Shown here: piece after piece, positions 23,479-32,710 of the stretch
How positions within the stretch are numbered: the stretch's first letter is position 1
Layout of the letters: every line of letters begins with the position of its first letter
Position numbers and translations under genes: made by a program
NCBI GenBank assembly: GCA_018062085.1
Contig: JAGOSY010000001.1
Coordinates: 186,001 to 250,000 of the forward strand
DNA from: a bacterium
GTDB lineage: Bacteria; Cyanobacteriota; Vampirovibrionia; Obscuribacterales; Obscuribacteraceae
DNA: 64,000 nt
Direction: 5' to 3'
The notes under the pieces: generated by a model
Told to the model about the DNA's origin: nothing
What the model saw: only the letters and a program-made list of their open reading frames with translations
The model's database searches: none

Positions 23479-26088
23479 TTGAACGAAGAAACAAGCGAAA
23501 ATGCCAAACTACCGGAAGCCTCGGCCTCCGGTAGTTCTATTATGGCGGGGGCTGTCAAGCTCGATCCTGCTGACTTCTCGAAAAAACCCACCCTCTATTT
23601 GCTTGCCTTGATGGCACTAGCCTTAGTGCTCACTTTCGTTGGCTATATGCCAATACTCTTCGATTTCTTTGCTGGCGACGACTATGTGCATTTGATCTGG
23701 TTGAAAGAAGCAGTGCAGCATCCAGAGCTAGTTTGGCGCAACTTTCACACATCCTGGCTAGACGGCACCACCACTAAGTTTTACCGTCCACTGATCTCTG
23801 TATTCATGGTCTCTGACTATGTTCTATGGAACCATAGCGCCATTGGTTTTCACCTCACCAATTTGCTTTTCCACTTGGCCAGCACCGCTTTCATATTTTT
23901 GATAGCCCGCGAACTGGCGCTTTTGACCCTGCGCGAAGAAAAAGCCAAAATTCAAGAAGAACTATCGGGCAAGACTTACAAAGCCTTGCCGATTTCAATC
24001 TTATATATTTGGCCATTTTTCTCTGCGGCAGTATTCGGACTCTATCCCCTGCACACTGAAACAGTTTCTTGGATTACAGGCCGAGTTGACGCGGTGGTTA
24101 CCGCCTTCATTACTGGCTCTTTCTGGTTCTATTTAAGGGCGCGCAAGACTGGGGGCGAAAAAACCAGCTGGTTCGCTAGCAGAAAAGCCTCACTCACTTT
24201 CTCTTTTATATTGATGGTATTGGCTCTACTCTCCAAAGAAATGGCCATTACCCTGCCTGCTATTTTCGTTTTAATTGAGCTGCTCTATGCCGCCCCCGGC
24301 GAGCGTCCACGTTCTGTTTTAGAGGGCCTACTAAGCAAGTCATACCTGTTGCGTGCCCTCAAAAACACAGCCATGTACTGGGGTTTGATTGTTGTCTATT
24401 TCATCGTGCGCCGCTTGGCTCTCGGTACATTTGTCGGTGGTTATGACGACTCGCTCTTCTTCATCGCTAACTACAAAGCCTTCATCAAAACCTGGCTAAA
24501 CGGACTGAGACTCTTCTTCGAGCCACTCAATCACGAACTAATCAGCGCTCGCGCCATACCGACCAGACTGTGGGATTTCTATCTAGGTTTAATCGGCCTC
24601 GGCACTCTCGTCAATCTTGTTTTGACGCCGGCCCTAGGACGACTGTTCTTGTTCCTCTGCGGTTGGTTAGTGCTGTCGTTAGCACCGGTCTACAAAATTT
24701 TCGCCATTGCCGATGACCTACAAGGCAGTAGATTGGCTTACGTGGCCACTGTTCCACTAGCATTCTTAATAGCACTAGCGGTAGTTGTAGTCAGTCGCGG
24801 TATAGTCGCCCGCAAACAACTATGGTCACGCTCACTTCTAGGAGTGGGTTTCGTCGCCCTCTCTTTCTATGTATTGCATCTCAACAACCAAGCTTGGGTT
24901 GATGCCGGAGTAGAAGCCAATTCTATTAGAGCCGGGCTATCAAAGCTCTACAAAGAAGTACCAGGCGATCCACAAATTCTTTTTGTTGGCCTGCCCGATC
25001 AAATTCACGGTGCCTATATCTGTCGCAATGCCCTTGTCGGTATGACGCGCACACCGCAGCTTGAGCGCGATGCAGTCAATGCCATCATGGTTGATAAGTT
25101 TGAACCTATTCTGCCCTTTGGCTATATGAAAGAATCTCTATATAAAGACCGCGACAAAGTATTAGTCTACCGCTGGTGTCCAGAAGCGGCCAATAGCCTG
25201 GGCCACTTCGAAAAGATGGAACTGAACGACATCAAAGAGTATCCAGTCAAAGAAGCAAAAGTATTCAGCGCTGGGGCACTACAGACGGTGCTAAAACCAG
25301 TACAGAGTGAAAATACCAAATTTGAATTCTTGCCCGATGGCACCCTCAGTGTCATCGGCGGCAGCGGCAAACTCGGCCGCCCCGAAATGCGCTTTGACCC
25401 AGGCCCCATCAACGCCTACGCGCTAGAGTTCGTCACAGTCAAACTGAAACAGCAGGCTGTCAGTGATGCCTTTAAATCAGCCTCAGCAAAAGAAGGGGCA
25501 GATCTTTTATACACAAACGATTTAGTACCGCAGTTCGACATCAAGCGCCGCACCCCGACACCAATGCCAACCGCCGTGGGCGAAGCTACACTGGTATTCC
25601 CATTGCGCAGTTTGCCTGAATGGTCACTAGGTGGCAAATCACATGGTCTCACTTTACGCTTGCCCCACGACAGCAATTGCATAATTGAAGAAATTACAGT
25701 GGCGCCAGCAGCGAGCCTGGTGCCAAGTCTCAATTTCGCCAATTCCGGTTATCTAGGCAGCAAAGGCTTCCTGCATCTTTCTCAAGAGAAAAAACAAGAC
25801 GACATTACCTTTGATATCAGCCAAATCAAAGGTGACCCAGTTGGCGTCTGGATGGAAGTAACCCGCCCCAATCTGCTTTTCGAAGAACAGAACTGTACAA
25901 CGCCAAGCCGGGTAGCCCAAACAAACACTAAATTCAAAACCGCGTTTAGTGGTAAGAGCGGCACAATCACCCTTAAGCGAGAAGATTTCTCCGCCCTAGG
26001 TATTTATCAACTGCGGCTCTGGCCAGTCTTCAAAGACGGCAGCAAGGGCCAAGCTAGCGACCATATTGTTGTGGCTGTGGATTCATAG
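23479..26088 (+). CDS. Polytopic GT-C-like glycosyltransferase
   Basis: An 869-residue membrane protein. About ten to twelve membrane segments fill residues 28-470, and the first extracytoplasmic loop carries FFAGDDYVHLIWL, whose Asp pair matches the catalytic loop of GT-C transferases that use lipid-linked sugars. TKFYRPL and ALLSKEMAITLPAIF blocks resemble protein mannosyltransferase-like (GT39/TMTC-type) families. The C-terminal ~370 residues look extracytoplasmic and beta-rich with no recognised domain. The TTG start has AAGG six bases upstream. It is cotranscribed with the sugar aminotransferase, so modification of protein or lipid with an amino sugar is a reasonable inference. Substrate unknown. 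Confidence 0.75.
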   Translation: MNEETSENAKLPEASASGSSIMAGAVKLDPADFSKKPTLYLLALMALALVLTFVGYMPILFDFFAGDDYVHLIWLKEAVQHPELVWRNFHTSWLDGTTTKFYRPLISVFMVSDYVLWNHSAIGFHLTNLLFHLASTAFIFLIARELALLTLREEKAKIQEELSGKTYKALPISILYIWPFFSAAVFGLYPLHTETVSWITGRVDAVVTAFITGSFWFYLRARKTGGEKTSWFASRKASLTFSFILMVLALLSKEMAITLPAIFVLIELLYAAPGERPRSVLEGLLSKSYLLRALKNTAMYWGLIVVYFIVRRLALGTFVGGYDDSLFFIANYKAFIKTWLNGLRLFFEPLNHELISARAIPTRLWDFYLGLIGLGTLVNLVLTPALGRLFLFLCGWLVLSLAPVYKIFAIADDLQGSRLAYVATVPLAFLIALAVVVVSRGIVARKQLWSRSLLGVGFVALSFYVLHLNNQAWVDAGVEANSIRAGLSKLYKEVPGDPQILFVGLPDQIHGAYICRNALVGMTRTPQLERDAVNAIMVDKFEPILPFGYMKESLYKDRDKVLVYRWCPEAANSLGHFEKMELNDIKEYPVKEAKVFSAGALQTVLKPVQSENTKFEFLPDGTLSVIGGSGKLGRPEMRFDPGPINAYALEFVTVKLKQQAVSDAFKSASAKEGADLLYTNDLVPQFDIKRRTPTPMPTAVGEATLVFPLRSLPEWSLGGKSHGLTLRLPHDSNCIIEEITVAPAASLVPSLNFANSGYLGSKGFLHLSQEKKQDDITFDISQIKGDPVGVWMEVTRPNLLFEEQNCTTPSRVAQTNTKFKTAFSGKSGTITLKREDFSALGIYQLRLWPVFKDGSKGQASDHIVVAVDS

Positions 26089-26099
26089 TCAAATATTTT

Positions 26100-26552
26100 T
26101 CAAAGGGGCCGGTGTGCTGCTAACAGCTTGAAGGTAAAAACCTGCACCTGTTTATCTTCTTGATTGGTGACTTTGCTACGCACAGTGACAATGCCGCGGC
26201 CGGGCTTCGGGCTCAATGGCGAAATCTCAAGTATTTCACTGGCAACTTGCAGTACGTCTCCGGGCCTTACCGGCCTGGTCCAACTAATTTCCCCACCAGC
26301 TCCAACCAAACCGCCGCCTACCGGAAGACCACCGTCAACAAGCAAGCGCATGGTAATCGATGCTGTCAGCCAACCGCTAGCAGCAAGGCCACCAAAGAAA
26401 GTGTCTAGCGCTGCTTCTTCATCTAAATGGAAAGACTGCGGATCATACTTAGCAGCGAACTCTTTTATCTCGGCCGCTTCTACCTTATAGGTGCCACTGT
26501 CAAAGCGCTGACCGACAACTAAATCTTCGAGATAGAGAAGTGGATTATTCAT
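26100..26552 (-). CDS. MaoC-like hotdog-fold dehydratase
   Basis: Hotdog-fold protein of the MaoC/(R)-enoyl-CoA hydratase group. It begins NPLLYLEDLVVGQRFDSGTY, has the catalytic block FAAKYDPQSFHLDEEAA (Asp and His of the hydratase dyad) and the strand motif ISWTRPVRPGDVLQVASEI. About 150 residues is normal. This start is chosen because GGAG lies six bases before it; an upstream in-frame ATG adds 15 residues that do not fit the family. Likely substrate is an acyl-CoA or acyl-ACP. The gene is monocistronic and convergent with the GT-C gene. Confidence 0.9.
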   Translation of the reverse strand: MNNPLLYLEDLVVGQRFDSGTYKVEAAEIKEFAAKYDPQSFHLDEEAALDTFFGGLAASGWLTASITMRLLVDGGLPVGGGLVGAGGEISWTRPVRPGDVLQVASEILEISPLSPKPGRGIVTVRSKVTNQEDKQVQVFTFKLLAAHRPL

Positions 26553-27134
26553 TGGAGCTCCAGAGGGATAGCGATTGGCGATTTTAAACAAGGCCACAGC
26601 TCAGCGCACACCGATAAGACTGCAAAATTCTGGCCTAGAAAGAGTGAGGCATCAAGACCCACCAGTCAAGGTACTCAGACTTAAAACCAAAGACAAAGAA
26701 GAGGCAACCGCACGGCAAAAGCGCCTCGAAAGTGCCTCAAAGCAAAGCCCAGCAATGAATTCGAGCAAATTATCGCCTGTAGTAGATGGATTTTCGAATT
26801 TGTTGGTTGGTTTGACTGAGCCAAAAGTAAAGGCGTAAGAAATTCAGGCTGAATTTCTTACGCCTTTACTTACGCTTTTGGCCGAATATTAAATCGAAAA
26901 ATATTTTTTGCTCTCTTTTGAACTTTTTGAAAAAATTTTCGTTCAATTTCATTCGCTTTGATCCAGCCAGACACGTATTTCCCGCAAGGCAGGCCCATAG
27001 TTTGCCAAACTTGATGAATAGAGTGGGGACATTCCCACTGAAACCGAAACAAGTTCAAACACCCCACTCAGCCCAGGCAGCCCAAGCACCCCAACCGATT
27101 CTATCCACCCCCAAATTGCGGAAGAACAAAAGAC
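26553..27134. other. 582-bp divergent intergenic region with a large hairpin
   Basis: Between the MaoC gene and the FAD oxidoreductase. It contains a 47-nt hairpin and an AT-rich stretch (about 26885-26950) with runs such as TTTTTGAAAAAATTTT. One open frame of 87 codons starting at a TTG ends inside the hairpin; it is not similar to anything I know, so I leave it uncalled. Confidence 0.5.
26825..26871. repeat. 47-nt near-perfect hairpin
   Basis: Two 23-base arms, starting AAGTAAAGGCGTAAG on the left, are exact complements around a single central G. There is no T-tract after it on either strand, so it does not look like a standard terminator. Confidence 0.85.
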
Positions 27135-28613
27135 ATGGCAAATTTAGGCGAAGCAAAATTAGCTGGAAAAGTAGCCCTGGAAGTAGGTGAGCAAATCGCC
27201 CCAAAGGTAACAGCAGAAGGCCTAAATTTACTCAGCGTCGCTGGAGCAAAGATTGAAGCTGCTGCCAAAGCAGTAGTCTCACCCGAGCTCAGAGCCGGTG
27301 CCCATGTCGGCCCCAAGAACGGCATGATTGAGATTCATACTAGTATCGACCCACGAATCGTCAAGGCTAGAGAAATTGAAGCAGCTGGCCGCACCCCATA
27401 CGCCAGACCGAATCTGGCCGAGTTTCCCCAGCTGCATGCCACCCAGAAGACCGATACCCTTGTGATTGGTGGCGGTTTTACCGGTCTTTCAGTAGCAGAC
27501 AAATTGGCCGCTAGCGGCATCAAGACCATTCTCGTTGATAGCGGACGAATTGGTGAGTCAACCAGCCAATATGCTGGTGGCATGATTACCCGCGCTGGCG
27601 ACCCCGGCTTTGTTGAATTGAGCGAAGCCTATGGAGAAAAAGTTCTAGGCCAGTACGCTAAGGGCATGGTCAACGCTCACAAAGCAGTAATGGAACGCGC
27701 CACACAATTTGGCAAAAAAGTAGACTTCAAGCCATCAGACTCACACCAACTCAGCTACAACCTCGATGCCGTGGATGACTGGATGCGCGCAGAACACCAG
27801 GCTGTGGCACGTTACGATAACGGCATAAGAATAGTTACTGGCAAGCAGGCGAAAGCAATATTTGAGCCTGCCGAAGCGGTGATGACATTCCGCGGTGAGG
27901 GTCAATTAAACCCTCTGAAATACGCCAAACAAATGGGCGCTGAGGCAAAACATCCAATCTTTGAAAATACTTCTATTGTTGGCTTGCAAGTAGGAAAACC
28001 TGGCGGCCCAATCACTGCTCTCACAGCCGATGGCGGACGCATCGAAGCCAACCGCGTGGTCTTTGCCACCGGTACTGGTGGCAACTTGTTCAGAAACTTA
28101 GATCACTGCGTTGAAGGCGCTCAGTGCTTCGCTGGTATCGCCGAAACCAAAGGTGTGGTCAAACTATTAGGCAATGCCTTCGATACCGATGGCGCCGTGC
28201 GCAACGCTGCTGGCATCATACGCAATAGAAATACAGAAGGTGCCTACAATTATTTTAGAAAACCTGCTGATGCCTTAAGTGTTCCGGGCGCAGAAGACAA
28301 GCACTTGATGCTATTCGGCGGTGCCGATAAAATGCTAGGAGAACGGGCAGCAACTAAGACTGCAGCTGAATTGAACGAGCAACTACAGACACTCTTCCCT
28401 GGCAGCAAGATGCTTCATAAATGGACTGGCCTGCTGGAAGAAAGCAAAGACGGCATGCCTATCATTGCTCAACACAAAGAAGTGCCTCAGATCTTCGGCA
28501 TACGCGGAGTGGGCGGCAGCGGCATCGATAGCTCACAATTTATCGCCAATGAACTTGAAAAAGTAATCAAAGGCGGCAAGTCGGTACTTTCATCCGCTCG
28601 CTTTGAAAAATAG
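27135..28613 (+). CDS. FAD-dependent oxidoreductase (DAO family) with helical N-extension
   Basis: Flavoenzyme of the D-amino-acid-oxidase/glycine-oxidase fold. The dinucleotide-binding motif TLVIGGGFTGLSVADKLAAS begins only near residue 110, after an Ala/Glu-rich helical extension of about 100 residues (KLAGKVALEVGEQIAPKVTA). The rest is canonical: STSQYAGGMITRAGDP, RVVFATGTGGN, and the C-terminal FAD block RGVGGSGIDSSQFIANEL. The 492-residue length comes from the extension; its role is unknown. No signal peptide. Substrate could be an amine or amino acid; context gives no clue, since its neighbours (MaoC and selB) face other directions. Confidence 0.85.
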   Translation: MANLGEAKLAGKVALEVGEQIAPKVTAEGLNLLSVAGAKIEAAAKAVVSPELRAGAHVGPKNGMIEIHTSIDPRIVKAREIEAAGRTPYARPNLAEFPQLHATQKTDTLVIGGGFTGLSVADKLAASGIKTILVDSGRIGESTSQYAGGMITRAGDPGFVELSEAYGEKVLGQYAKGMVNAHKAVMERATQFGKKVDFKPSDSHQLSYNLDAVDDWMRAEHQAVARYDNGIRIVTGKQAKAIFEPAEAVMTFRGEGQLNPLKYAKQMGAEAKHPIFENTSIVGLQVGKPGGPITALTADGGRIEANRVVFATGTGGNLFRNLDHCVEGAQCFAGIAETKGVVKLLGNAFDTDGAVRNAAGIIRNRNTEGAYNYFRKPADALSVPGAEDKHLMLFGGADKMLGERAATKTAAELNEQLQTLFPGSKMLHKWTGLLEESKDGMPIIAQHKEVPQIFGIRGVGGSGIDSSQFIANELEKVIKGGKSVLSSARFEK

Positions 28614-28646
28614 CTCAGTCTAATTCAGGTCAAATTTGATTGCCGT

Positions 28647-31169
28647 CTATTCAGGCATTCTCAGCAAGGCGCGTCCACCGCTAATGCGTTTGGTTACGCC
28701 CTTTTCGTCAAAGTGCGAAAGCAGAGCCATGGCATATTTGCGGGTAGTGCTTAGACCTTCTCTGAAATCAGAGGGAGAAATGTCTTTCTTGCTTGTCCAC
28801 AATTTGTGCAGCACCAAGTGAGCAGCTCTGATTTTGCCAGCCGTAGCAACGAAGTCGTGATCAACGATGACGACTTGTTTGTTCTTCACCATGCCATCTA
28901 AAGTTAGATGCAGTTTTTTGACATCGAGCTTTACCTGGCGCGCCACTTCTTCTATCTCAAGGCAAGGGTGCTGGTTGAGCAAAGCCATGATTTGATCGCG
29001 CAAGCGATTGGTCTGGGCGAATCCAGCATCGGAAGAGCTAGAGGAGCCAGCAGGCGGCGCGGCGGGAGTAACAGATTTCGCTGGTGCCGAGCTGATAGCC
29101 GAGTTTTCGGTAGCAGCAGCCGCCGCAGAAGCTGAACCAGGGCTAGCTTCATCATCGAGAATCTCGTCGTTAAGACTAACTGGAGTAACCAACGACGAAT
29201 AAGCCGCCGCCATGGCACGTCCTGCAGCATTTAAAATAGGTGCAGAATTGGCAATGTCCTCGCTAAAACCATCATCCTCGCTACCAGAACCCATATCAGC
29301 ACCGTTTTCGTAAACGTCATATCCGCTGATTGTGAATATGCGATCTCCTTCCCGAGCCAGTAGACCCTTTTGCGCCAGGTCGGCAACAATGGCTTGCATC
29401 ACAGGTCGAGTGAGAGTATTGAAAGTCTTTTTGCGCATGGTTTCAATGCTGACACCAAAGCGAGAATTGTCTTCATTGGCCATTAGCGTTTGCAGCAAAG
29501 CCAGTATCTTCACGCCAATCTGTTCTCTGGTCGAAACGGCCATGAGCAAATCGGCGATAGAAACTAAGGCCCCATCAGCTAGAGCCGAGGCTGAAGCTTC
29601 CTTCAGGTTTTGCATGGGCATAAACCAGGTCATCTGAGCAAGCTTAACGGCTTTCAATGGGTGAGCAGCCACAGCCATAACAAAAGCTCTCTTCTCACTT
29701 TCAGCTGTGCCTGCAATCAAAGCAGCACCAATATCGTGCACCAATTGTCGAGTCAACCAACGGGGCCGATCAACCAGCAATATTGCACCACCAGCGATGC
29801 CATCATCGCCGTAGCGAATGACATAACGATTACCAGGCTGAGCAACGATTGGCTCATCAAGGAAAATCTGACCAAATTGTTTTGCTGCACCAGAGTTTGC
29901 ACAATCGGAACTTGCTGTGTCGCCAGCACTCGCAGCAAGCTCTACACTCTCAAGCCAGCGCAAAGTGCCTTTGGCTTCGGCTGTGCCGTGATATAGCTTG
30001 ATTGGCTGAGGGGACAAAACCACATGCTTATCATCGCGAGCATGCGGCTTCTTCGCTCCAGCGTCATCTTCATCGCCATCCACATCGTCTACAGACTCAC
30101 CAAAAAATTCTAAGCCGCCATGATCGATAACTTCCACAATCAAATTGTGCACAACGGTTCTATCACTTCCGGCAAGACTCTGGCCGCGAGCAATCACGCC
30201 ACCATCTTTGACTGCTAGATTGACAGCAAGTCTTTGTCCTGCGCAAGCTTTATCAATCGCTTTGCCAAAGCTCTCCATGCCACGCACACGAGCTTTAACT
30301 CCACCTGGTTCAACGACAACATGATCACCGCTATTCAGTTCGCCTTCTACTAAAGTTCCGGTTACGACTAGTCCAAAGCCAGACTTGGTGAATGCTCTAT
30401 CGACAGGCATATACAAAGAGCGGGCGATGGCAGCAGCCGAAACTAATTTTGCCTCTGCTTCTACCTTTGCTTCGGCTTCGACCTGCAGCATTGTTTCAGC
30501 ATCTTGCTTGTTAGCAATGTGATTAGCACCAAGATCAACTACAGTGTCACCTGCTATAGGACCGTTGTTAGGGTCAGCAGCAATTTGAGCGCCACTAATG
30601 CCACTGGTCAAATCTAAAATTCCCGCTGCGTTCAAATGCTCATAAAGTCCAGCTTTCAGCTCATCAATCCCTTTACCTGATTGGGTCGAGACCGGGTAGA
30701 CTCCGAGCAGTTCAACACCATATTGCGAAAGCAATTCCTTTACTTTGCTGGCAGCGGCAGCCACTTCCTTCTCACCAACCAAATCTATTTTCGTTAGAGC
30801 AACGATGCACGAGCGCACTCCGAGCAAACTCAAAATCTTTAGGTGTTGCACGGTCTGCGGCATTGGGCCTTCATCAGCAGCGACTACGAACAAGGCCGTT
30901 TCGATTCCGCCCACACCAGCCAACATATTCTTCAAAAACTTACCGTGGCCAGGTACGTCGATAAATCCCAGCACAAACTTGACATTCTCTTTATTCGGCT
31001 CAAAATCCAAATGAGCAAAACCAAGGTCGGTGGTCATTTGCCGCTCTTGTTCTTCTTTAAGGCGATCAGGATTGATACCAGTTAAAGCTTTAATCAGCGA
31101 AGTTTTGCCATGGTCAACGTGACCGGCGGTGGCGATAGTGCAATATGAGGTCGTAATTACTGGTGACAT
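28647..31169 (-). CDS. selB: Selenocysteine-specific elongation factor SelB
   Basis: GTPase that brings selenocysteinyl-tRNA to UGA codons marked by a SECIS hairpin. The N-terminal GTPase domain is intact ([39 protein letters not shown]), followed by EF-Tu-like beta domains ([18 protein letters not shown]) and a C-terminal winged-helix region ([20 protein letters not shown]) that binds mRNA. About 840 residues against the usual 610-640; the excess lies in three low-complexity inserts near residues 205-260, 385-470 and 650-740, the last Ser/Ala/Pro-rich. The ATG start is preferred to a TTG twelve bases earlier. No selA, selD or tRNA-Sec is in the window, but its presence implies a selenoproteome. 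Confidence 0.95.
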   Translation of the reverse strand: MSPVITTSYCTIATAGHVDHGKTSLIKALTGINPDRLKEEQERQMTTDLGFAHLDFEPNKENVKFVLGFIDVPGHGKFLKNMLAGVGGIETALFVVAADEGPMPQTVQHLKILSLLGVRSCIVALTKIDLVGEKEVAAAASKVKELLSQYGVELLGVYPVSTQSGKGIDELKAGLYEHLNAAGILDLTSGISGAQIAADPNNGPIAGDTVVDLGANHIANKQDAETMLQVEAEAKVEAEAKLVSAAAIARSLYMPVDRAFTKSGFGLVVTGTLVEGELNSGDHVVVEPGGVKARVRGMESFGKAIDKACAGQRLAVNLAVKDGGVIARGQSLAGSDRTVVHNLIVEVIDHGGLEFFGESVDDVDGDEDDAGAKKPHARDDKHVVLSPQPIKLYHGTAEAKGTLRWLESVELAASAGDTASSDCANSGAAKQFGQIFLDEPIVAQPGNRYVIRYGDDGIAGGAILLVDRPRWLTRQLVHDIGAALIAGTAESEKRAFVMAVAAHPLKAVKLAQMTWFMPMQNLKEASASALADGALVSIADLLMAVSTREQIGVKILALLQTLMANEDNSRFGVSIETMRKKTFNTLTRPVMQAIVADLAQKGLLAREGDRIFTISGYDVYENGADMGSGSEDDGFSEDIANSAPILNAAGRAMAAAYSSLVTPVSLNDEILDDEASPGSASAAAAATENSAISSAPAKSVTPAAPPAGSSSSSDAGFAQTNRLRDQIMALLNQHPCLEIEEVARQVKLDVKKLHLTLDGMVKNKQVVIVDHDFVATAGKIRAAHLVLHKLWTSKKDISPSDFREGLSTTRKYAMALLSHFDEKGVTKRISGGRALLRMPE

Positions 31170-31367
31170 GCTATTTCCCAAAAGAACTGAGATTTTTCGC
31201 CCGACAAAAATAGGGGGTATCAGATACGCGACAGATATCTTACCTGGACGGCCCGAGCATTTTATTATCCTTCTTTAGCTCATGGTAAGACTTTGCTAAA
31301 CGGAAAATAGAACAAAGCGCTGTAAAATCGTCACTAGGCAAGAGCCGAACTAAAACCTGGAGATTCT

Positions 31368-31979
31368 GTGCTTCACCAATTTCTCGACCCAATACTGCAA
31401 ATGATCAAAAACGGTGTTGAAGCTGGCGGCTACTGGGCCGTTCTGATTATGATGGCAATTGAATCGGCCAATATTCCCTTGCCAAGCGAAGCAATCATGC
31501 CAACGGCTGGTCTGCTTGTGCAAGAAGGCAAGATGAACATTCACTTGGCAGCTCTTGCTGGCGCCGTTGGCTGCGTGGTTGGTTCGGTGCCTTCATATTT
31601 TCTCGGCATGTGGGGCGGCAGACCATTTTTAACCAAATATGGTCGCTACTTCTTATTGCGCGAAAAAGACATGGAGCTTGCTGACAAGTGGGTGACCAAA
31701 TATGGTGACATCACTTTCTTCATCTGCCGCATGTTGCCTGTTGTCAGAACCTTTATTTCATTTCCCGCTGGCGTACTGAAAGCGCCGCTGCTCAAGTTTC
31801 TTGTCTACACCTTCATTGGATCGCTGGTCTGGTGCTACTTCCTTACCTGGGTAGGAATCAAGTTCGGCGACAACATGGAAACCTTCCGCGACTTGTGGCA
31901 CAAGTTCGATCTACTGATAGTGCTGATCTGCGCTGGCGGCTTCGGTTGGTATCTTTACAGACATCTCAAGCACGAATAG
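31368..31979 (+). CDS. DedA family membrane protein
   Basis: Polytopic inner-membrane protein of the DedA/VTT superfamily, members of which transport lipid carriers such as undecaprenyl phosphate or flip phospholipids. The 203-residue protein has about five membrane segments and family blocks ESANIPLPSEAIMPTAGLL, GSVPSYFLGMWGGRP, CRMLPVVRTFISFPAGVLK (conserved Arg residues) and GSLVWCYFLTWVGIKFG. The GTG start has GGAG six bases upstream. Length is normal. It is monocistronic; a link to wall or glycan carrier recycling is possible but unproven. Confidence 0.93.
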   Translation: MLHQFLDPILQMIKNGVEAGGYWAVLIMMAIESANIPLPSEAIMPTAGLLVQEGKMNIHLAALAGAVGCVVGSVPSYFLGMWGGRPFLTKYGRYFLLREKDMELADKWVTKYGDITFFICRMLPVVRTFISFPAGVLKAPLLKFLVYTFIGSLVWCYFLTWVGIKFGDNMETFRDLWHKFDLLIVLICAGGFGWYLYRHLKHE

Positions 31980-31997
31980 AGAAAACCAGTAATCAAG

Positions 31998-32525
31998 TTA
32001 CTTCTTATATTGCCGACGCCGAGTATCTTGGCGGATTTCGAGCAATTCGTTCAAAAGCTTCTGACGATCCGGGCCATCCCAACGCTTGAGCCAGTCTTGG
32101 ATTGCTTGCTGAATCATGCCGCTCTTGTCAGGCGAATGAGCGCCATACAAGCGCTTCAGCTCGAGCCAAATAGACTGCAAGGCCGCCAACTGATCAGCTG
32201 GCAATTTAATTGTATAGGCCACATAGTTGCCTTTTCCTTGGCTTGCCAATATGGCGTCTGACAAGAAGCTCTCCGAGTTTGCAGTGCTAGCAGCCTCAGC
32301 TTCGGCGTCAGCCTGAAGCTCAAGAAAACCAGGAATGATCTCACGGGGTCCTTCGTCTTGAACAGATGCCCCGGTCAAACCAATATCGTCAGAATCATGA
32401 GCACTGCCACTGTCAGCGCCGTCCCTATCAGCGCTAGAACTAGCTGTGATATCGTGCCGAACCGATTCGGCATTCTGATTATGAGTTGGTTTTGGTGAAC
32501 GCTTGTCTTCCAAGATCTCGAACAT
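31998..32525 (-). CDS. Putative ribbon-helix-helix-type regulator
   Basis: A 175-residue protein with an acidic, Ser/Asp/Ala-rich N-terminal ~95 residues and a folded C-terminal part. The latter begins YVAYTIKLPADQLAALQSIW, continues with a helix and an SGMIQQAIQDWLKRW segment, a strand-helix-helix pattern close to RHH DNA-binding domains. A basic tail (RQDTRRRQYKK) ends it. Three 19-bp iterons lie directly before the start, which fits a DNA-binding autoregulator. The ATG has GGGA directly adjacent, an awkward spacing; a TTG four codons later is possible. I do not recognise a precise family. Confidence 0.6.
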   Translation of the reverse strand: MFEILEDKRSPKPTHNQNAESVRHDITASSSADRDGADSGSAHDSDDIGLTGASVQDEGPREIIPGFLELQADAEAEAASTANSESFLSDAILASQGKGNYVAYTIKLPADQLAALQSIWLELKRLYGAHSPDKSGMIQQAIQDWLKRWDGPDRQKLLNELLEIRQDTRRRQYKK

Positions 32526-32534
32526 TCCCTATGG

Positions 32535-32591
32535 CTAATGCTTGCAACTATGTCTAATGCTTGTAACTGTGCCTAATACTTGCAACATTGT
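32535..32591. promoter_or_regulatory. Three 19-bp iterons upstream of the RHH-like gene
   Basis: Three head-to-tail copies of a 19-bp unit (best form CTAATGCTTGCAACTATGT) differ at only a few places and begin ten bases before the start codon. Each contains TTGCAA or TTGTAA. The position and spacing fit an operator array for the adjacent regulator. Next to it are CCAATTGG and AATGTT/AACATT palindromes in the divergent promoter region. Confidence 0.75.
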
Positions 32592-32710
32592 ACATGTAAC
32601 CAATTGGAATGTTTAGAATGGGAACATTACTAGTGGCCAGTTGATTGTTTCAGCGGTACGCTGTTTGATAGAGTGAGTAAACTAAGACAGACTAGATCAT
32701 TCAAGAATAG

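Noticed and set aside
26575..26838. 87-codon frame in the MaoC/FAD-oxidoreductase spacer
   Set aside because: It overlaps the 5' end of MaoC, ends inside a hairpin, and is unlike any family I know. The AGAGGG before its TTG keeps a small doubt.
26918..27190. Open frame overlapping the FAD oxidoreductase start
   Set aside because: Different frame from a supported gene, low-complexity content, no ribosome site.
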